64,000 bases of DNA from an uncultured Bacilli bacterium (GCA_947585665.1 CANPXE010000004.1:1-64000); one strand, 5' to 3'; counted from the stretch's first letter, positions 25,477-34,744 are shown. Made by a program: numbers and translations. The notes: generated by a model from the letters alone, not told the origin.

Positions 25477-26352
25477 ATGAAAGAATTAGAAAACTATCTA
25501 AAATATTTACAATATCAAAAGAATTATTCTCTTCATACCATTACAAGTTATGAAGAAGACATAAAAGAGTTTTTAGAATACATTAAAAGTGAAAATATTA
25601 ATATGTTTAAAATTACTTATGATGAGATTCGTTTCTATTTGATGTATCTAAGTAAGAAAAAAGATATTAATTCAACTATTTCAAGAAAGATTAGTGCTTT
25701 ACGAAGTTTTTATAAGTATTTACAAAACAATAATAAAATTGATAACAATCCTTTTACTTTAATTAATCTTCCTAAAAAAGATAAGAAATTACCACGCTTT
25801 TTCTTTTATAATGAACTAGAAGAATTATTTAATACCCCAAAACTAAATACACCTCTTGGGCAAAGAGATCGTTTGATTTTAGAAATGCTTTATGCAACAG
25901 GGGTCCGTGTTAGTGAATTAGTTAGTATTCGTATCTCTGACATATCAGATCATACTATCAAAATTTTAGGTAAAGGAAATAAAGAGCGAATAGTTCGCTT
26001 TGGTGATTATTGTGATGAGATTCTTAAAATGTATTTAAATGATGGTCACTATAAATTGAATGCCGATAGTGATTACTTATTTTTAAATAATAATGGTGAA
26101 CAATTGACAGATAGGGGCGTTCGTTATCTTTTAGATAAAATAATTTCTAAAACGACGATTGAGAAAAAAATATCACCGCACATGTTACGTCACAGTTTTG
26201 CAACCCATCTTTTAAATGAAGGTTGTGATATTTTAACTGTTCAAGAATTATTGGGACATGAGAGTTTGAGTGCGACAGCTATTTATACACATGTTACTAA
26301 TGATCGTTTAAAAGATGTCTATTTTAGAACACATCCTAGAGCTCGTAAATGA
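25477..26352 (+). CDS. xerD: Tyrosine recombinase XerC/XerD type
   Basis: 291 aa. N-terminal SAM-like core-binding domain (residues about 1-85) and C-terminal catalytic domain with ATGVRVSELVSI (first Arg), GKGNKERIVRF (Lys), HMLRHSFATHLLNEG (His-x-x-Arg), LLGHESLSATAIYTHV with the nucleophile Tyr270. Resolves chromosome dimers at dif; compact size and lack of nearby attachment sites argue against a phage integrase. XerC and XerD cannot be told apart by eye. Confidence 0.92.
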   Translation: MKELENYLKYLQYQKNYSLHTITSYEEDIKEFLEYIKSENINMFKITYDEIRFYLMYLSKKKDINSTISRKISALRSFYKYLQNNNKIDNNPFTLINLPKKDKKLPRFFFYNELEELFNTPKLNTPLGQRDRLILEMLYATGVRVSELVSIRISDISDHTIKILGKGNKERIVRFGDYCDEILKMYLNDGHYKLNADSDYLFLNNNGEQLTDRGVRYLLDKIISKTTIEKKISPHMLRHSFATHLLNEGCDILTVQELLGHESLSATAIYTHVTNDRLKDVYFRTHPRARK

Positions 26353-26355
26353 TAA

Positions 26356-26387
26356 AAAAAGAAAAAGTTTTTACGCTTTTTCTTTTT
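26356..26387. terminator. Bidirectional terminator between convergent genes
   Basis: AAAAAGAAAAAG (26356-26367) / CTTTTTCTTTTT (26376-26387), 12-bp stem with A and T runs on the two sides; it serves xerD and the converging DUF308 gene. Confidence 0.85.
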
Positions 26388-26931
26388 AATTATTTTTCAT
26401 TGTATAAATGGCTTTACTTATTTTACTGGTTCCATATATCAAAAGGAATATCATAATTATTGAATAGAAGAACTCGATAAAGAATTCTGAAAAGACAATT
26501 AGTAAGAATCCACCAACTAAAGAACCAACAGGAACATAGTTAGGAAAATATATCATTTTAATAATGGCATTAGTAATTATAAAGGCTCCAATCATAATTA
26601 AGATATAATTAACAGTATTAATAGGATTTAAGAATATATAAATAGCAAATGCTCCAAAGATAAGACTTTGAATGAAAAAGGATATTCCTTGACTCTGTCT
26701 TGTCTTAATAATAGATAGTCCCATACTAAATAAGTTAACAGCATAAGTTAATATGAATAATGGGAAGATATAAATAAATAATTTTAATAATAATTTAGAA
26801 CCAAACAATCCTGTAATAGCAATAATTAAAAGTAATATTCCTTGAACTAAATCTGTTATCATTTCTTTTTGGAATTGTTTTTTATATTCCTTTTGAAATT
26901 TATCGCCATCAATAACAATATTTTTTTTCAT
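26386..26931 (-). CDS. DUF308/HdeD-like multi-pass membrane protein
   Basis: 181 aa. A charged N-terminal tail of about 25 residues is followed by about six hydrophobic helices in three pairs, with Gly-containing turns as in HdeD/DUF308 proteins (LVQGILLLIIAITGLF, then VGGFLLIVFSEFF). No role established for the family in Gram-positives. It is a single-gene minus-strand unit starting about 140 bases from the divergent SecA-like gene. Confidence 0.75.
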   Translation of the reverse strand: MKKNIVIDGDKFQKEYKKQFQKEMITDLVQGILLLIIAITGLFGSKLLLKLFIYIFPLFILTYAVNLFSMGLSIIKTRQSQGISFFIQSLIFGAFAIYIFLNPINTVNYILIMIGAFIITNAIIKMIYFPNYVPVGSLVGGFLLIVFSEFFIEFFYSIIMIFLLIYGTSKISKAIYTMKNN

Positions 26932-27028
26932 AATTTATCACCAAATATATTATATCTTATTTTTTTATTTATTACTACTTTTAAATAATTTTAATGTCTT
27001 CCTTTTTAGAAAAAGATGATGTATACTT

Positions 27029-27053
27029 AGTATAGTATAGTATAGTGTAGTGT
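27029..27053 (+). repeat. Pentanucleotide tandem repeat upstream of the SecA-like gene
   Basis: Three copies of AGTAT followed by two of AGTGT (27029-27053), ending 19 bases before the start codon of the SecA-family gene. The tract lies where the -10/-35 region or 5' leader should be. Copy-number change by replication slippage could move promoter elements by 5 bp. Confidence 0.8.
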
Positions 27054-27072
27054 AAAAGTAGAGGTGTTTTCT

Positions 27073-30000
27073 ATGAACTTAGATGAATTAGAACAAACAG
27101 TTAGTAGTCGCCGCAAAAAAAAGCAAATAAAAAGTATTATTGATCTAATAACTTATAAAGATGTAAAGGTATATCGTGAAGAGGTAGTTAGTTATTGTCG
27201 TAAAAAAGGAATCAAAGTTTCAACTTTTGATGATTTAAGTCCTAATAATAAAAAACATATGGCTGCAGTTAGTGAATATCTAGCTTACCTTACACATGGT
27301 CTTAAAACGGATTTAAAAGAAAGAGTTGAAAAACTAACTGATTCTGGTAAAAGTCGTGAAGAGGCTGAAGAAAAAGCTTTAAAAGAAATTTTGCCAGACG
27401 CATATGCCTTAGTGCGTTTAGGTGCTAAGTTCCTTTGGAATCAACCACATCGTGATGTGCAACTTCAAGGTGGAATTTTGATGAACGAAGGATGTGTAAC
27501 CGAGATGGCTACTGGTGAAGGAAAAACTCAGACGGCAGCCCTCCCTGTTTATTTGAATGCTCTTTTAGAAAAAGGTGTTCACGTTGTTACACCAAATGAT
27601 TATCTTGCTGATCGTGATGGTAAAAAAATGGGCGAACTATATTCTTTGTTAGGACTTAGTTGTGGTATTATAAAAGAACGTAAACCAGGCGATATATCTG
27701 CTGAAACTGAAAGAAAATTTTTTGAAAAAGTAGATTCGCTTATTGCAGAAAGACTTGCTAAAGCAAAAGATGATGACGATCGTAAACATATTCGTCATAA
27801 TTTTATAATACAACATCATGCTTTGGCAGATAAGTTAAGAGAAGAAGCTAGAATTGAAGCAAGAAAAGAAGAAAGACAAAACGAAATTGAAGAACGTCAA
27901 ACAGCATATAAGTATGATATTACTTATGGTTCAACTCAAGGATTTGCTTTTGACTATTTATATGATGATTTAGCAACTTCTTCTTCAGAAATGGTTCATC
28001 GCTCTAATTTAGCTGGTTTTGTTTTGGTCGATGAAATGGATGATGTTTTATTTGATAGTGCTATAACACCATTTAATATATCTGGTACACAATCTGATGA
28101 GTTAGTAGCTCTCACTCCTTCTGAAATTGAAAATTTAAAGGAAAGAATAAGAATTATAAATCTAGCTGTTAAATCAATATATGATGATAGTTATAAGGGT
28201 CATGAATTAATAGTTGAAATTAATGACCTTGTAAGTTATCAAAATATTGTTAATGGTAATAGTGACAAGTCCGAACAATATGATAGTGAAGTCGCTGTAA
28301 TAATTGATTCTACAACGCGAGAACACACTTTGACGACTCTTGGAGAAATGTACATATTTAAATATATTTATCATGACAAGATAGAGGAAATGGCTAGAAA
28401 AAATGGTTGGCCAAAAGCTACTCCTGAATATTTAGTCAAATTATTAAAAAGTGGTAATGCTCCTGATTTAGAAGAAATGTTTGATGGCTTTATGGTCGGT
28501 TTTGATAAAACAACAAATGGCGAATTTGTAAGTAATTTAACTTTAATTGATAATGCTGTTGAAGCTTGGTTTGTTCTAGAATATCTTAATGATTATACAT
28601 TGGTTACAGATGATAAACATCCTGGAAAATATGTTGCCTCACTAATTGATACAGGAGGACGTACATCAGCTGGAAGAATATATTCTAATGGTTTACAGCA
28701 AGCTCTTGAAGAACGTGTTCGTTATTTGCAACCTGTAGTTGATAGAAAATTAAGTATTTTTCAAACGCCAATTAATGATACTTTACGTTCTATTCCAACG
28801 GTATCATATTATATACAGTATCCTAAATTGAGTGGTATGACAGGAACATCTCCTGGATTACATTTAAGAGATATATATGGATTGTCAACTTATGAAGTTG
28901 ATCGTAATAAACCTAGTAGAGCCATAGACTGTGGTGAAAGATTTTATCCTAAAACAGAACAAAAAAATGAAGCAATTTTTCGCGAAGTTGTAAATTCTTG
29001 GTTAAAATATCAACCAATTCTAATAACGACGACATCTGTTGACGAAAGCAAAAACTTGCTAGAATATATAATGAAACGTTTTCAAGAAGAAAAGCCAAGA
29101 CTTGAACGCGAAATTGCACGACTTTATCCAGGTAAAAAACCAGATGAACTTCCACAAATTCCTGGTGTTGGTGGATTTAAAATACCAGTTTTAAATGCTG
29201 ATGTTAATAAATTAGAAACAGAGGCAGAAATTATTTCTAAAGCTGGATTACCGGGACAAATAATGATATCTACACAAATGGCTGGTCGTGGGACAGATAT
29301 TAAATTAGGTGGTGAATTTGATTATTGGTTTAATCAAGTTATCGGAGAAGCAATTGATATAACGTTAAAAGTAATGAGATCTAAAGGACAAGTTACACCA
29401 GCTACATTAGAACAGGCAAAAGAACAAATAAGACAGTCAATATTAAGTAATGATGATTATCGTGAAAGAATAATAGCAAAAGCTGAAAAACGTCGTCAAA
29501 AAGCTTTTCAACAAGCTAAAAATAGTGGTGGTTTAAATGTAATTATTGATGGACATTTCCCATTAGAAAGAATTGATCGTCAAGTAGCTGGAAGATGTGG
29601 TCGTCAAAGCGAACCTGGAAAATACACTTATTTTAGTGATTCTGAAGATTTATTAGCAATTGGTGTTCCAAGAGAAGAGGTTACGGAACTAGAAGAATAT
29701 TTGTGTTCAAGTAAAGATCCAAGTGAAAAAAGTGAAATTATAACGACAGCTGTTAGAGATGTAGTTTTAGATGCTCAAAATCGTCGCGAATGGTCTATTG
29801 CAAGTGGTATTACTTATCAACGTGAAACTGATAAACACATTGATAAATGGCGTCGTAGTTTACGAAAAGCTAAAATAAGTATTAACAAGAGTGGAGATTA
29901 TGTTGATACTTTTGAATACATGATTGAGGAAACAGCAAAATCAATTGTTGTTGCTTCTGTTCCACAAAGACGTTTACCAATAAGAAAGAATAAACGAATT

Positions 30001-30729
30001 CGTAATTCTCATATTGATATGAAAAAAATGTCTTCTTTAATAGAAGAATTTATGGGTATTAAAATAGTTAGTGATGGTGCCGTTGTCTTAGACGAAAAAG
30101 GCAAAAAATGTGTAACAATAACTAAATCAGAAATAGCGGAAGCAAGAACTCTTGGTGATTTATATACATTAATTGCTGATAAAGGTATTGAAAAATATGA
30201 AGAACTATTGAAAAGTCAATCAACACTAAGAGAAATGACAACAACGACTGTTGTAAGAGCAATGGATAGGACTTGGAGAAGATTTGAAGAAACAGTTGAG
30301 GACATTGCTGCTCAAAAGAGATCCAATATGCTTATGCAATATCAAAATAGTTATGATATTTTAGAAGGATCAATTTCACTTGCTTATGAAAATAGTATGG
30401 AGTCAGAACGTGCTATTGCTGTTCGTTCTATATTACATCCTGATTATATTAGGAAATATGGAGATAAAGCACGAAATGCTTTAAGAATGGCAGTTGTTAC
30501 ACCAAAAGGATTAATGCTTGAAGGAAACCCTTATGCTGGTAAGATAATAGAAGAACAAAAAGGTTTACGAAAAATGAGTACTTCGCTTGATGGAAGTCAT
30601 TCAACTCAAATGACGAGTATTCATCAAGAAAAAATTGCTCCACAAGCAAGGTATGAGGTAAAGAAAACATCACCATTTACTTCTGAGTTTGCTTATTTCC
30701 TTGAACAAATAGAATCAAAAAAAATATAA
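27073..30729 (+). CDS. Divergent SecA-family ATPase (SecA2-like)
   Basis: 1218 aa from ATG 27073 (GAGGTG at 27061-27066), far longer than ordinary SecA (about 780-900). Motor motifs are kept: Walker A MATGEGKT (residues 145-152), GSTQGFAFDYLYDDL, Walker B VDEMDD (319-324), MTGTS, TQMAGRGTDIKLGG and RQVAGRCGRQSEPG (arginine finger region). About 65 extra charged residues lie between Walker A and B, and further insertions follow. There is no C-terminal Cys/His zinc tail, and MTGT and GRSGRQGD-type motifs are altered. It is therefore unlikely to be the housekeeping SecA and more likely a specialised translocase motor. No SecY2 or Asp genes are adjacent. The downstream large envelope proteins are possible clients, by inference only. 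Confidence 0.82.
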   Translation: MNLDELEQTVSSRRKKKQIKSIIDLITYKDVKVYREEVVSYCRKKGIKVSTFDDLSPNNKKHMAAVSEYLAYLTHGLKTDLKERVEKLTDSGKSREEAEEKALKEILPDAYALVRLGAKFLWNQPHRDVQLQGGILMNEGCVTEMATGEGKTQTAALPVYLNALLEKGVHVVTPNDYLADRDGKKMGELYSLLGLSCGIIKERKPGDISAETERKFFEKVDSLIAERLAKAKDDDDRKHIRHNFIIQHHALADKLREEARIEARKEERQNEIEERQTAYKYDITYGSTQGFAFDYLYDDLATSSSEMVHRSNLAGFVLVDEMDDVLFDSAITPFNISGTQSDELVALTPSEIENLKERIRIINLAVKSIYDDSYKGHELIVEINDLVSYQNIVNGNSDKSEQYDSEVAVIIDSTTREHTLTTLGEMYIFKYIYHDKIEEMARKNGWPKATPEYLVKLLKSGNAPDLEEMFDGFMVGFDKTTNGEFVSNLTLIDNAVEAWFVLEYLNDYTLVTDDKHPGKYVASLIDTGGRTSAGRIYSNGLQQALEERVRYLQPVVDRKLSIFQTPINDTLRSIPTVSYYIQYPKLSGMTGTSPGLHLRDIYGLSTYEVDRNKPSRAIDCGERFYPKTEQKNEAIFREVVNSWLKYQPILITTTSVDESKNLLEYIMKRFQEEKPRLEREIARLYPGKKPDELPQIPGVGGFKIPVLNADVNKLETEAEIISKAGLPGQIMISTQMAGRGTDIKLGGEFDYWFNQVIGEAIDITLKVMRSKGQVTPATLEQAKEQIRQSILSNDDYRERIIAKAEKRRQKAFQQAKNSGGLNVIIDGHFPLERIDRQVAGRCGRQSEPGKYTYFSDSEDLLAIGVPREEVTELEEYLCSSKDPSEKSEIITTAVRDVVLDAQNRREWSIASGITYQRETDKHIDKWRRSLRKAKISINKSGDYVDTFEYMIEETAKSIVVASVPQRRLPIRKNKRIRNSHIDMKKMSSLIEEFMGIKIVSDGAVVLDEKGKKCVTITKSEIAEARTLGDLYTLIADKGIEKYEELLKSQSTLREMTTTTVVRAMDRTWRRFEETVEDIAAQKRSNMLMQYQNSYDILEGSISLAYENSMESERAIAVRSILHPDYIRKYGDKARNALRMAVVTPKGLMLEGNPYAGKIIEEQKGLRKMSTSLDGSHSTQMTSIHQEKIAPQARYEVKKTSPFTSEFAYFLEQIESKKI

Positions 30730-30756
30730 GAAAGAGGATAAAACCTTTTTCTTTTT
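30728..30756 (+). terminator. Terminator of the SecA-like gene
   Basis: AAGAAAGAGG (30728-30737) / CCTTTTTCTT (30744-30753), 10 pairs with one G-T, loop ATAAAA, T tail. Confidence 0.78.
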
Positions 30757-30767
30757 ATTTTGAAGTA

Positions 30768-30776
30768 TGATATAAT
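30768..30776 (+). promoter_or_regulatory. Extended -10 promoter of ppdK
   Basis: TG-A-TATAAT (30768-30776), 37 bases before the ppdK ATG. Confidence 0.65.
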
Positions 30777-30813
30777 CAATTTAGTGCGTATTATAGGAAA
30801 GGGAGATGAATTT

Positions 30814-33441
30814 ATGAAATATGTATATTCTTTCAAAGAAGGAAATAAAGATATGCGCGAATTACTTGGTGGAAAAGGTGCTAATCTTGCTGAAATGACA
30901 GGAATTGGACTACCTGTACCAAGAGGATTCACTGTTACAACTGAAGCTTGTACAAGATACTATGATGATGGTAAGACAATCAATCAAGAAATTGTTGACC
31001 AAATCTATGAAAAACTAGATGAACTTGAACAAGTTACTGGTAAGAAAATGGGGGATAGTAAAAATCCATTACTCGTATCTGTAAGAAGTGGAGCTCGTGC
31101 AAGTATGCCAGGAATGATGGATACAGTATTAAATTTAGGAATGAATGATGAAGTAGCTAAGGGATTTGCTGAAGTTACAAAGAATCCAAGATTTGTCTAT
31201 GATAGTTATAGAAGATTTATTCAAATGTTTGCTGATGTCGTTATGGGATTTCCTAAGAGTTCATTTGAAAGATTGTTTGATAAAATAAAAGAAGATAAGC
31301 ACGTTGAATTTGATACAGAATTATCTGCTGAAGATTTAATGGAAGTTGTTGATATCTACAAGGGTGAGTATAAGAAACATGCTGGTGTAGAATTCCCACA
31401 AGATCCAAAAGAACAATTACTAGAAGCTGTAAAAGCTGTATTTAGAAGTTGGAATAATGATCGTGCTATCACTTATCGTCGTCTAAACGATATTCCAGGT
31501 AGTTGGGGAACTGCTGTAAACGTTCAAGAAATGGTTTATGGTAATAGAGGAGAAACATCTGGTACTGGTGTTGCTTTCACAAGAAACCCAGCAACAGGTG
31601 AAAAGAAATTATTTGGTGAATATTTAATGAATGCTCAAGGAGAAGATGTTGTTGCTGGTATTCGTACACCGCAATCTATTGAGACATTAAAAGAAGTTAT
31701 GCCAGAATGCTATGATGAATTTGTAAAAATTTGTGAAACACTTGAAAATCATTATAAAGATATGCAAGATATGGAATTCACTATTGAAGATGGTCATTTA
31801 TTCATGCTTCAAACAAGAAATGGTAAAAGAACTGCTACAGCTGCTTTAAAGGTTGCTGTTGATATGGTAAATGAAGGAATGATTACTAAAGAAGAAGCAT
31901 TATTAAAAGTAGAGCCAAAGCAATTAGATCAATTACTTCATCCAATGTTTGATGCTGAAAGTTTAAAAGCAGGAAAAGTAGTTGCTAAAGGTTTAGCTGC
32001 TTCTCCTGGTGCTGCAACTGGTAAGATTTATTTCACAGCTGAAGATGTTATGGAAGCTAGTAAGAATGGGGAAAAAGATATGTTATTAGTAAGACTTGAA
32101 ACATCTCCAGAAGATATTGAAGGAATGAATCTTGCTCATGGTATTTTAACTATTCGTGGTGGAATGACTTCACACGCTGCTGTTGTTGCTCGTGGAATGG
32201 GTACTTGCTGTGTATCTGGTTGTGGTGAATTAAAAATAGATGAAGACAAAAAAGAATTAACGACACCTGATGGTAAAGTATATCATGAAGGTGATTGGAT
32301 GAGCTTAGATGGTTCAACTGGTAATGTTTATGGTGAACAAATTAAGACTGTTGACCCTGAAATCTCAGGTGATTTTGGAACATTTATGGGATGGGCTGAT
32401 GAAGCAAGAAGACTAAAAGTTAGAACTAATGCTGATAATCCAAGAGATGCTAGAGTTGCTCGTAAATTTGGAGCTGAAGGTATTGGACTATGCCGTACTG
32501 AACACATGTTCTTTGATGAAGAAAGAATTTTCAACTTCCGTCGTATGATTACTGCGGAAACAGTTGAAGCTCGTGAAGAAGCTCTTGAAAAAATTCTTCC
32601 ATATCAAAGAGAAGATTTTGAAGGTTTATTTAGAGAGATGAAAGGTTATGGTGTAACAATTCGTTTCTTAGATCCACCTCTACATGAATTTTTACCTCAT
32701 ACTGATGAAGAGATTAAACCTCTTGCTGAAAGTTTAGGTATGACTTTTGAAGCTTTAAAAGCAAGAGTTGAAAGCTTAAAAGAATTCAATCCAATGATGG
32801 GGCATAGAGGATGCCGTCTTGCTGTTACTTATCCAGAAATTGCTAGAATGCAAACAAGAGCTGTTATCGAAGCAGCCATCAATGTTAATAAAGAAGGATT
32901 AAACGTTGAACCAGAAATTATGATTCCACTTGTTGGTGATGTTAAAGAATTACAATACGTTAAAAATATTGTTGTTGAAACAGCTGACAAATTAATCAAA
33001 GATAATGGTGTTAAATTAAAATACTCTGTTGGAACAATGATTGAAATTCCAAGAGCGGCTATTACGGCTGATAAGATTGCTAGTGAAGCTGAATTCTTCT
33101 CATTTGGAACTAATGACTTAACACAAATGACTTATGGATTCTCTAGAGATGATGCTGGTAAGTTCTTAGGAGACTACTATGCAAAACAAATCTTTGAATC
33201 TGATCCATTTGCTAAAGTTGACCAAGAAGGTGTTGGAGAACTAATGCGTATTGCTGTTGAAAAAGGTAAGAGCGTAAGATCTAACATCAAACTTGGTATT
33301 TGTGGTGAACATGGAGGAGAACCATCTAGTGTTGAATTCTGTCATAAACTAGGACTTACTTATGTATCTTGTAGTCCATACAGAGTACCAATAGCTAGAC
33401 TTGCTGCTGCTCAAGCCGCTGTCAAAGAAAAACAAGCATAA
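30814..33441 (+). CDS. ppdK: Pyruvate, phosphate dikinase
   Basis: 875 aa from ATG 30814 after GGGAGATG; the upstream in-frame ATG at 30760 lies before the -10 box and is rejected. Reversibly converts pyruvate, ATP and phosphate to PEP, AMP and PPi, often glycolytic in anaerobes. N-terminal ATP-grasp (LLGGKGANLAEMTGIGLPVP), the phospho-His domain GGMTSHAAVVARGMGTCC with His454, and the PEP/pyruvate barrel ending GICGEHGGEPSSVEF with the catalytic Cys. Codon use looks tidier than its neighbours, as expected for a highly expressed gene. Its last 10 codons and terminator recur 1.2 kb downstream. Confidence 0.97.
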   Translation: MKYVYSFKEGNKDMRELLGGKGANLAEMTGIGLPVPRGFTVTTEACTRYYDDGKTINQEIVDQIYEKLDELEQVTGKKMGDSKNPLLVSVRSGARASMPGMMDTVLNLGMNDEVAKGFAEVTKNPRFVYDSYRRFIQMFADVVMGFPKSSFERLFDKIKEDKHVEFDTELSAEDLMEVVDIYKGEYKKHAGVEFPQDPKEQLLEAVKAVFRSWNNDRAITYRRLNDIPGSWGTAVNVQEMVYGNRGETSGTGVAFTRNPATGEKKLFGEYLMNAQGEDVVAGIRTPQSIETLKEVMPECYDEFVKICETLENHYKDMQDMEFTIEDGHLFMLQTRNGKRTATAALKVAVDMVNEGMITKEEALLKVEPKQLDQLLHPMFDAESLKAGKVVAKGLAASPGAATGKIYFTAEDVMEASKNGEKDMLLVRLETSPEDIEGMNLAHGILTIRGGMTSHAAVVARGMGTCCVSGCGELKIDEDKKELTTPDGKVYHEGDWMSLDGSTGNVYGEQIKTVDPEISGDFGTFMGWADEARRLKVRTNADNPRDARVARKFGAEGIGLCRTEHMFFDEERIFNFRRMITAETVEAREEALEKILPYQREDFEGLFREMKGYGVTIRFLDPPLHEFLPHTDEEIKPLAESLGMTFEALKARVESLKEFNPMMGHRGCRLAVTYPEIARMQTRAVIEAAINVNKEGLNVEPEIMIPLVGDVKELQYVKNIVVETADKLIKDNGVKLKYSVGTMIEIPRAAITADKIASEAEFFSFGTNDLTQMTYGFSRDDAGKFLGDYYAKQIFESDPFAKVDQEGVGELMRIAVEKGKSVRSNIKLGICGEHGGEPSSVEFCHKLGLTYVSCSPYRVPIARLAAAQAAVKEKQA

Positions 33442-33480
33442 TAAAAATAATTAAAGACTAAGGAAACTTAGTCTTTTTTT
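33412..33480 (+). repeat. ppdK 3'-end repeat, copy 1 (native end)
   Basis: End of ppdK coding sequence plus terminator, matching 34610-34680. The first 27 bases differ from copy 2 at only a few positions (CAAGCCGCTGTCAAAG against CAAGCTGCTGTTAAAG) and the terminator AAAGACTA...TAGTCTTT is shared. Confidence 0.85.
33453..33480 (+). terminator. Terminator of ppdK
   Basis: AAAGACTAAG (33453-33462) / CTTAGTCTTT (33467-33476) with a GAAA tetraloop and a T run. Confidence 0.95.
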
Positions 33481-33525
33481 CATATTCAACAAAAATAAAG
33501 TTATTATCTAAAAATATTCAAATGG

Positions 33526-33554
33526 TTGAACACATAGTTATGAAATGTTAAAAT
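33526..33554 (+). promoter_or_regulatory. Promoter of the ankyrin-like gene
   Basis: TTGAAC (33526-33531), 17 bp, TAAAAT (33549-33554) with an extended TG at 33546-33547. The inserted gene thus brings its own promoter. Confidence 0.68.
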
Positions 33555-33610
33555 AGAATATATAAATTTATAACTTTTATTTTGAAATATGATTTAAAAG
33601 GGTGATTAAT

Positions 33611-34561
33611 ATGGAAAGCAAATGTATTGAAAAATTTAATAAATATGAGCAAGAAATTCATAGTATTATTTTAAAGAAAAAAATAGATTACGAGAAAATT
33701 GATTATTTACTAAAAAATGGTGCATCAGCAAATGCAATTGAAATAGATGAATATGAAGATGGCGAAAGAGATGAAGAACTTTTATTAACCCAATGTTGGT
33801 TGGATGCAAGTGGTAGATTTAATGAATTGGGAGAGCGTGAAATTGAAGATGATTATTTTGTTAAATTACTTAAAATATTTATTGAAAACGGGTTAAATAT
33901 TGATAAATATGTTAATCATTTATTTGAAAACATTCAATGGACATATGATGAAAGACATTATATCGAGATGACAAAACTGATTTTAAATAAATTAAAAGAT
34001 AAAAGAAATTTAAATTTGGAAAGATCATTAAGTGGTATTGGCACAGAAGAAAGTTATAATAATGTTTGTGAGGTTAATCACAAATATGCAAATGAATTAT
34101 CTACTATTTATGAAATGATTGAAGGATATAAAAATGGAAAAGATGCTAATAAATATTTTAATTATGAAAAAATAATTGGCCAAACAATAAAAAATATTAA
34201 TATTTTTTGTGATAATTTAAAAGTTGATTTTAGCAATAAGATGATTGCAGAAAATATTGACATTTTTATTGAATGTGAAAATGACATTTTAATTATAAAA
34301 AATAAATATATATTCGTAGATAATAATAAAATAAAATCAGAATTTACAAGAATGGATAAAGATAATAGATTTCAAGCACAATTGGAAAAGTCTATAATAA
34401 ATCAAAAAATAATAAATATTGAATTATTAAATGAAGAGATATGTGCCAAGGTAAAGACAATATATAATATAACAAAAATAGTAATAACATTTAAAAATAA
34501 TAAAAAAATTATAATAGATTTAGATGAAGCATTAAGTAATATGAGAATAACAATTTGTTAA
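33611..34561 (+). CDS. Unknown protein with ankyrin-like N-terminus
   Basis: 316 aa from ATG 33611 (GGGTGATTA upstream). Residues about 20-110 show ankyrin-like helical pairs: YEKIDYLLKNGASANAIEID and LLKIFIENGLNIDKYVNHLF. The C-terminal half (about 185-316) is a separate, beta-rich domain with alternating Ile/Val and Lys/Asn. No signal peptide. The gene is more AT-rich than its neighbours and uses ATA heavily. It lies between two copies of the ppdK 3' end, a sign of insertion. Ankyrin proteins of this size often act as interaction or immunity proteins, but nothing here proves that. Confidence 0.6.
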   Translation: MESKCIEKFNKYEQEIHSIILKKKIDYEKIDYLLKNGASANAIEIDEYEDGERDEELLLTQCWLDASGRFNELGEREIEDDYFVKLLKIFIENGLNIDKYVNHLFENIQWTYDERHYIEMTKLILNKLKDKRNLNLERSLSGIGTEESYNNVCEVNHKYANELSTIYEMIEGYKNGKDANKYFNYEKIIGQTIKNINIFCDNLKVDFSNKMIAENIDIFIECENDILIIKNKYIFVDNNKIKSEFTRMDKDNRFQAQLEKSIINQKIINIELLNEEICAKVKTIYNITKIVITFKNNKKIIIDLDEALSNMRITIC

Positions 34562-34597
34562 ATAAAAATTGAACATATTTTTAATAACCCCTTTGCC

Positions 34598-34642
34598 ATG
34601 ACGATAACACAAGCTGCTGTTAAAGAAAAACAAGCAAAATAA
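34598..34642 (+). pseudogene. Remnant of a second ppdK 3' end
   Basis: An open stretch ends QAAVKEKQAK followed by TAA (34610-34642). Its first nine residues equal the last nine of PpdK (QAAVKEKQA). It is directly followed by a copy of the ppdK terminator. The bases before 34610 no longer align with ppdK, so only the extreme end was duplicated or retained. The ATG at 34598 is probably not used. Confidence 0.8.
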
Positions 34643-34680
34643 TAAATGATTAAAGACTAGGTAAAAAACTTAGTCTTTTT
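34610..34680 (+). repeat. ppdK 3'-end repeat, copy 2
   Basis: Direct repeat of 33412-33480: ten codons, the stop region and a terminator (AAAGACTAGG 34652-34661 / CTTAGTCTTT 34669-34678). Together the two copies bracket the ankyrin-like gene. Confidence 0.85.
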
Positions 34681-34681
34681 A
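34652..34681 (+). terminator. Terminator (diverged copy of the ppdK terminator)
   Basis: AAAGACTAGG / CTTAGTCTTT stem with loop TAAAAAA and a T tail; now serves the ankyrin-like gene. Confidence 0.8.
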
Positions 34682-34744
34682 TATGATAATAATGGATGTT
34701 ATAAATTTTTATATTTAAAAATAAATATTTGATTTTATAAACAG

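Noticed and set aside
34682-34744. Possible small RNA or riboswitch between the two terminators after the ankyrin-like gene
   Set aside because: About 60 bases of AT-rich sequence without a convincing promoter, fold or ORF.
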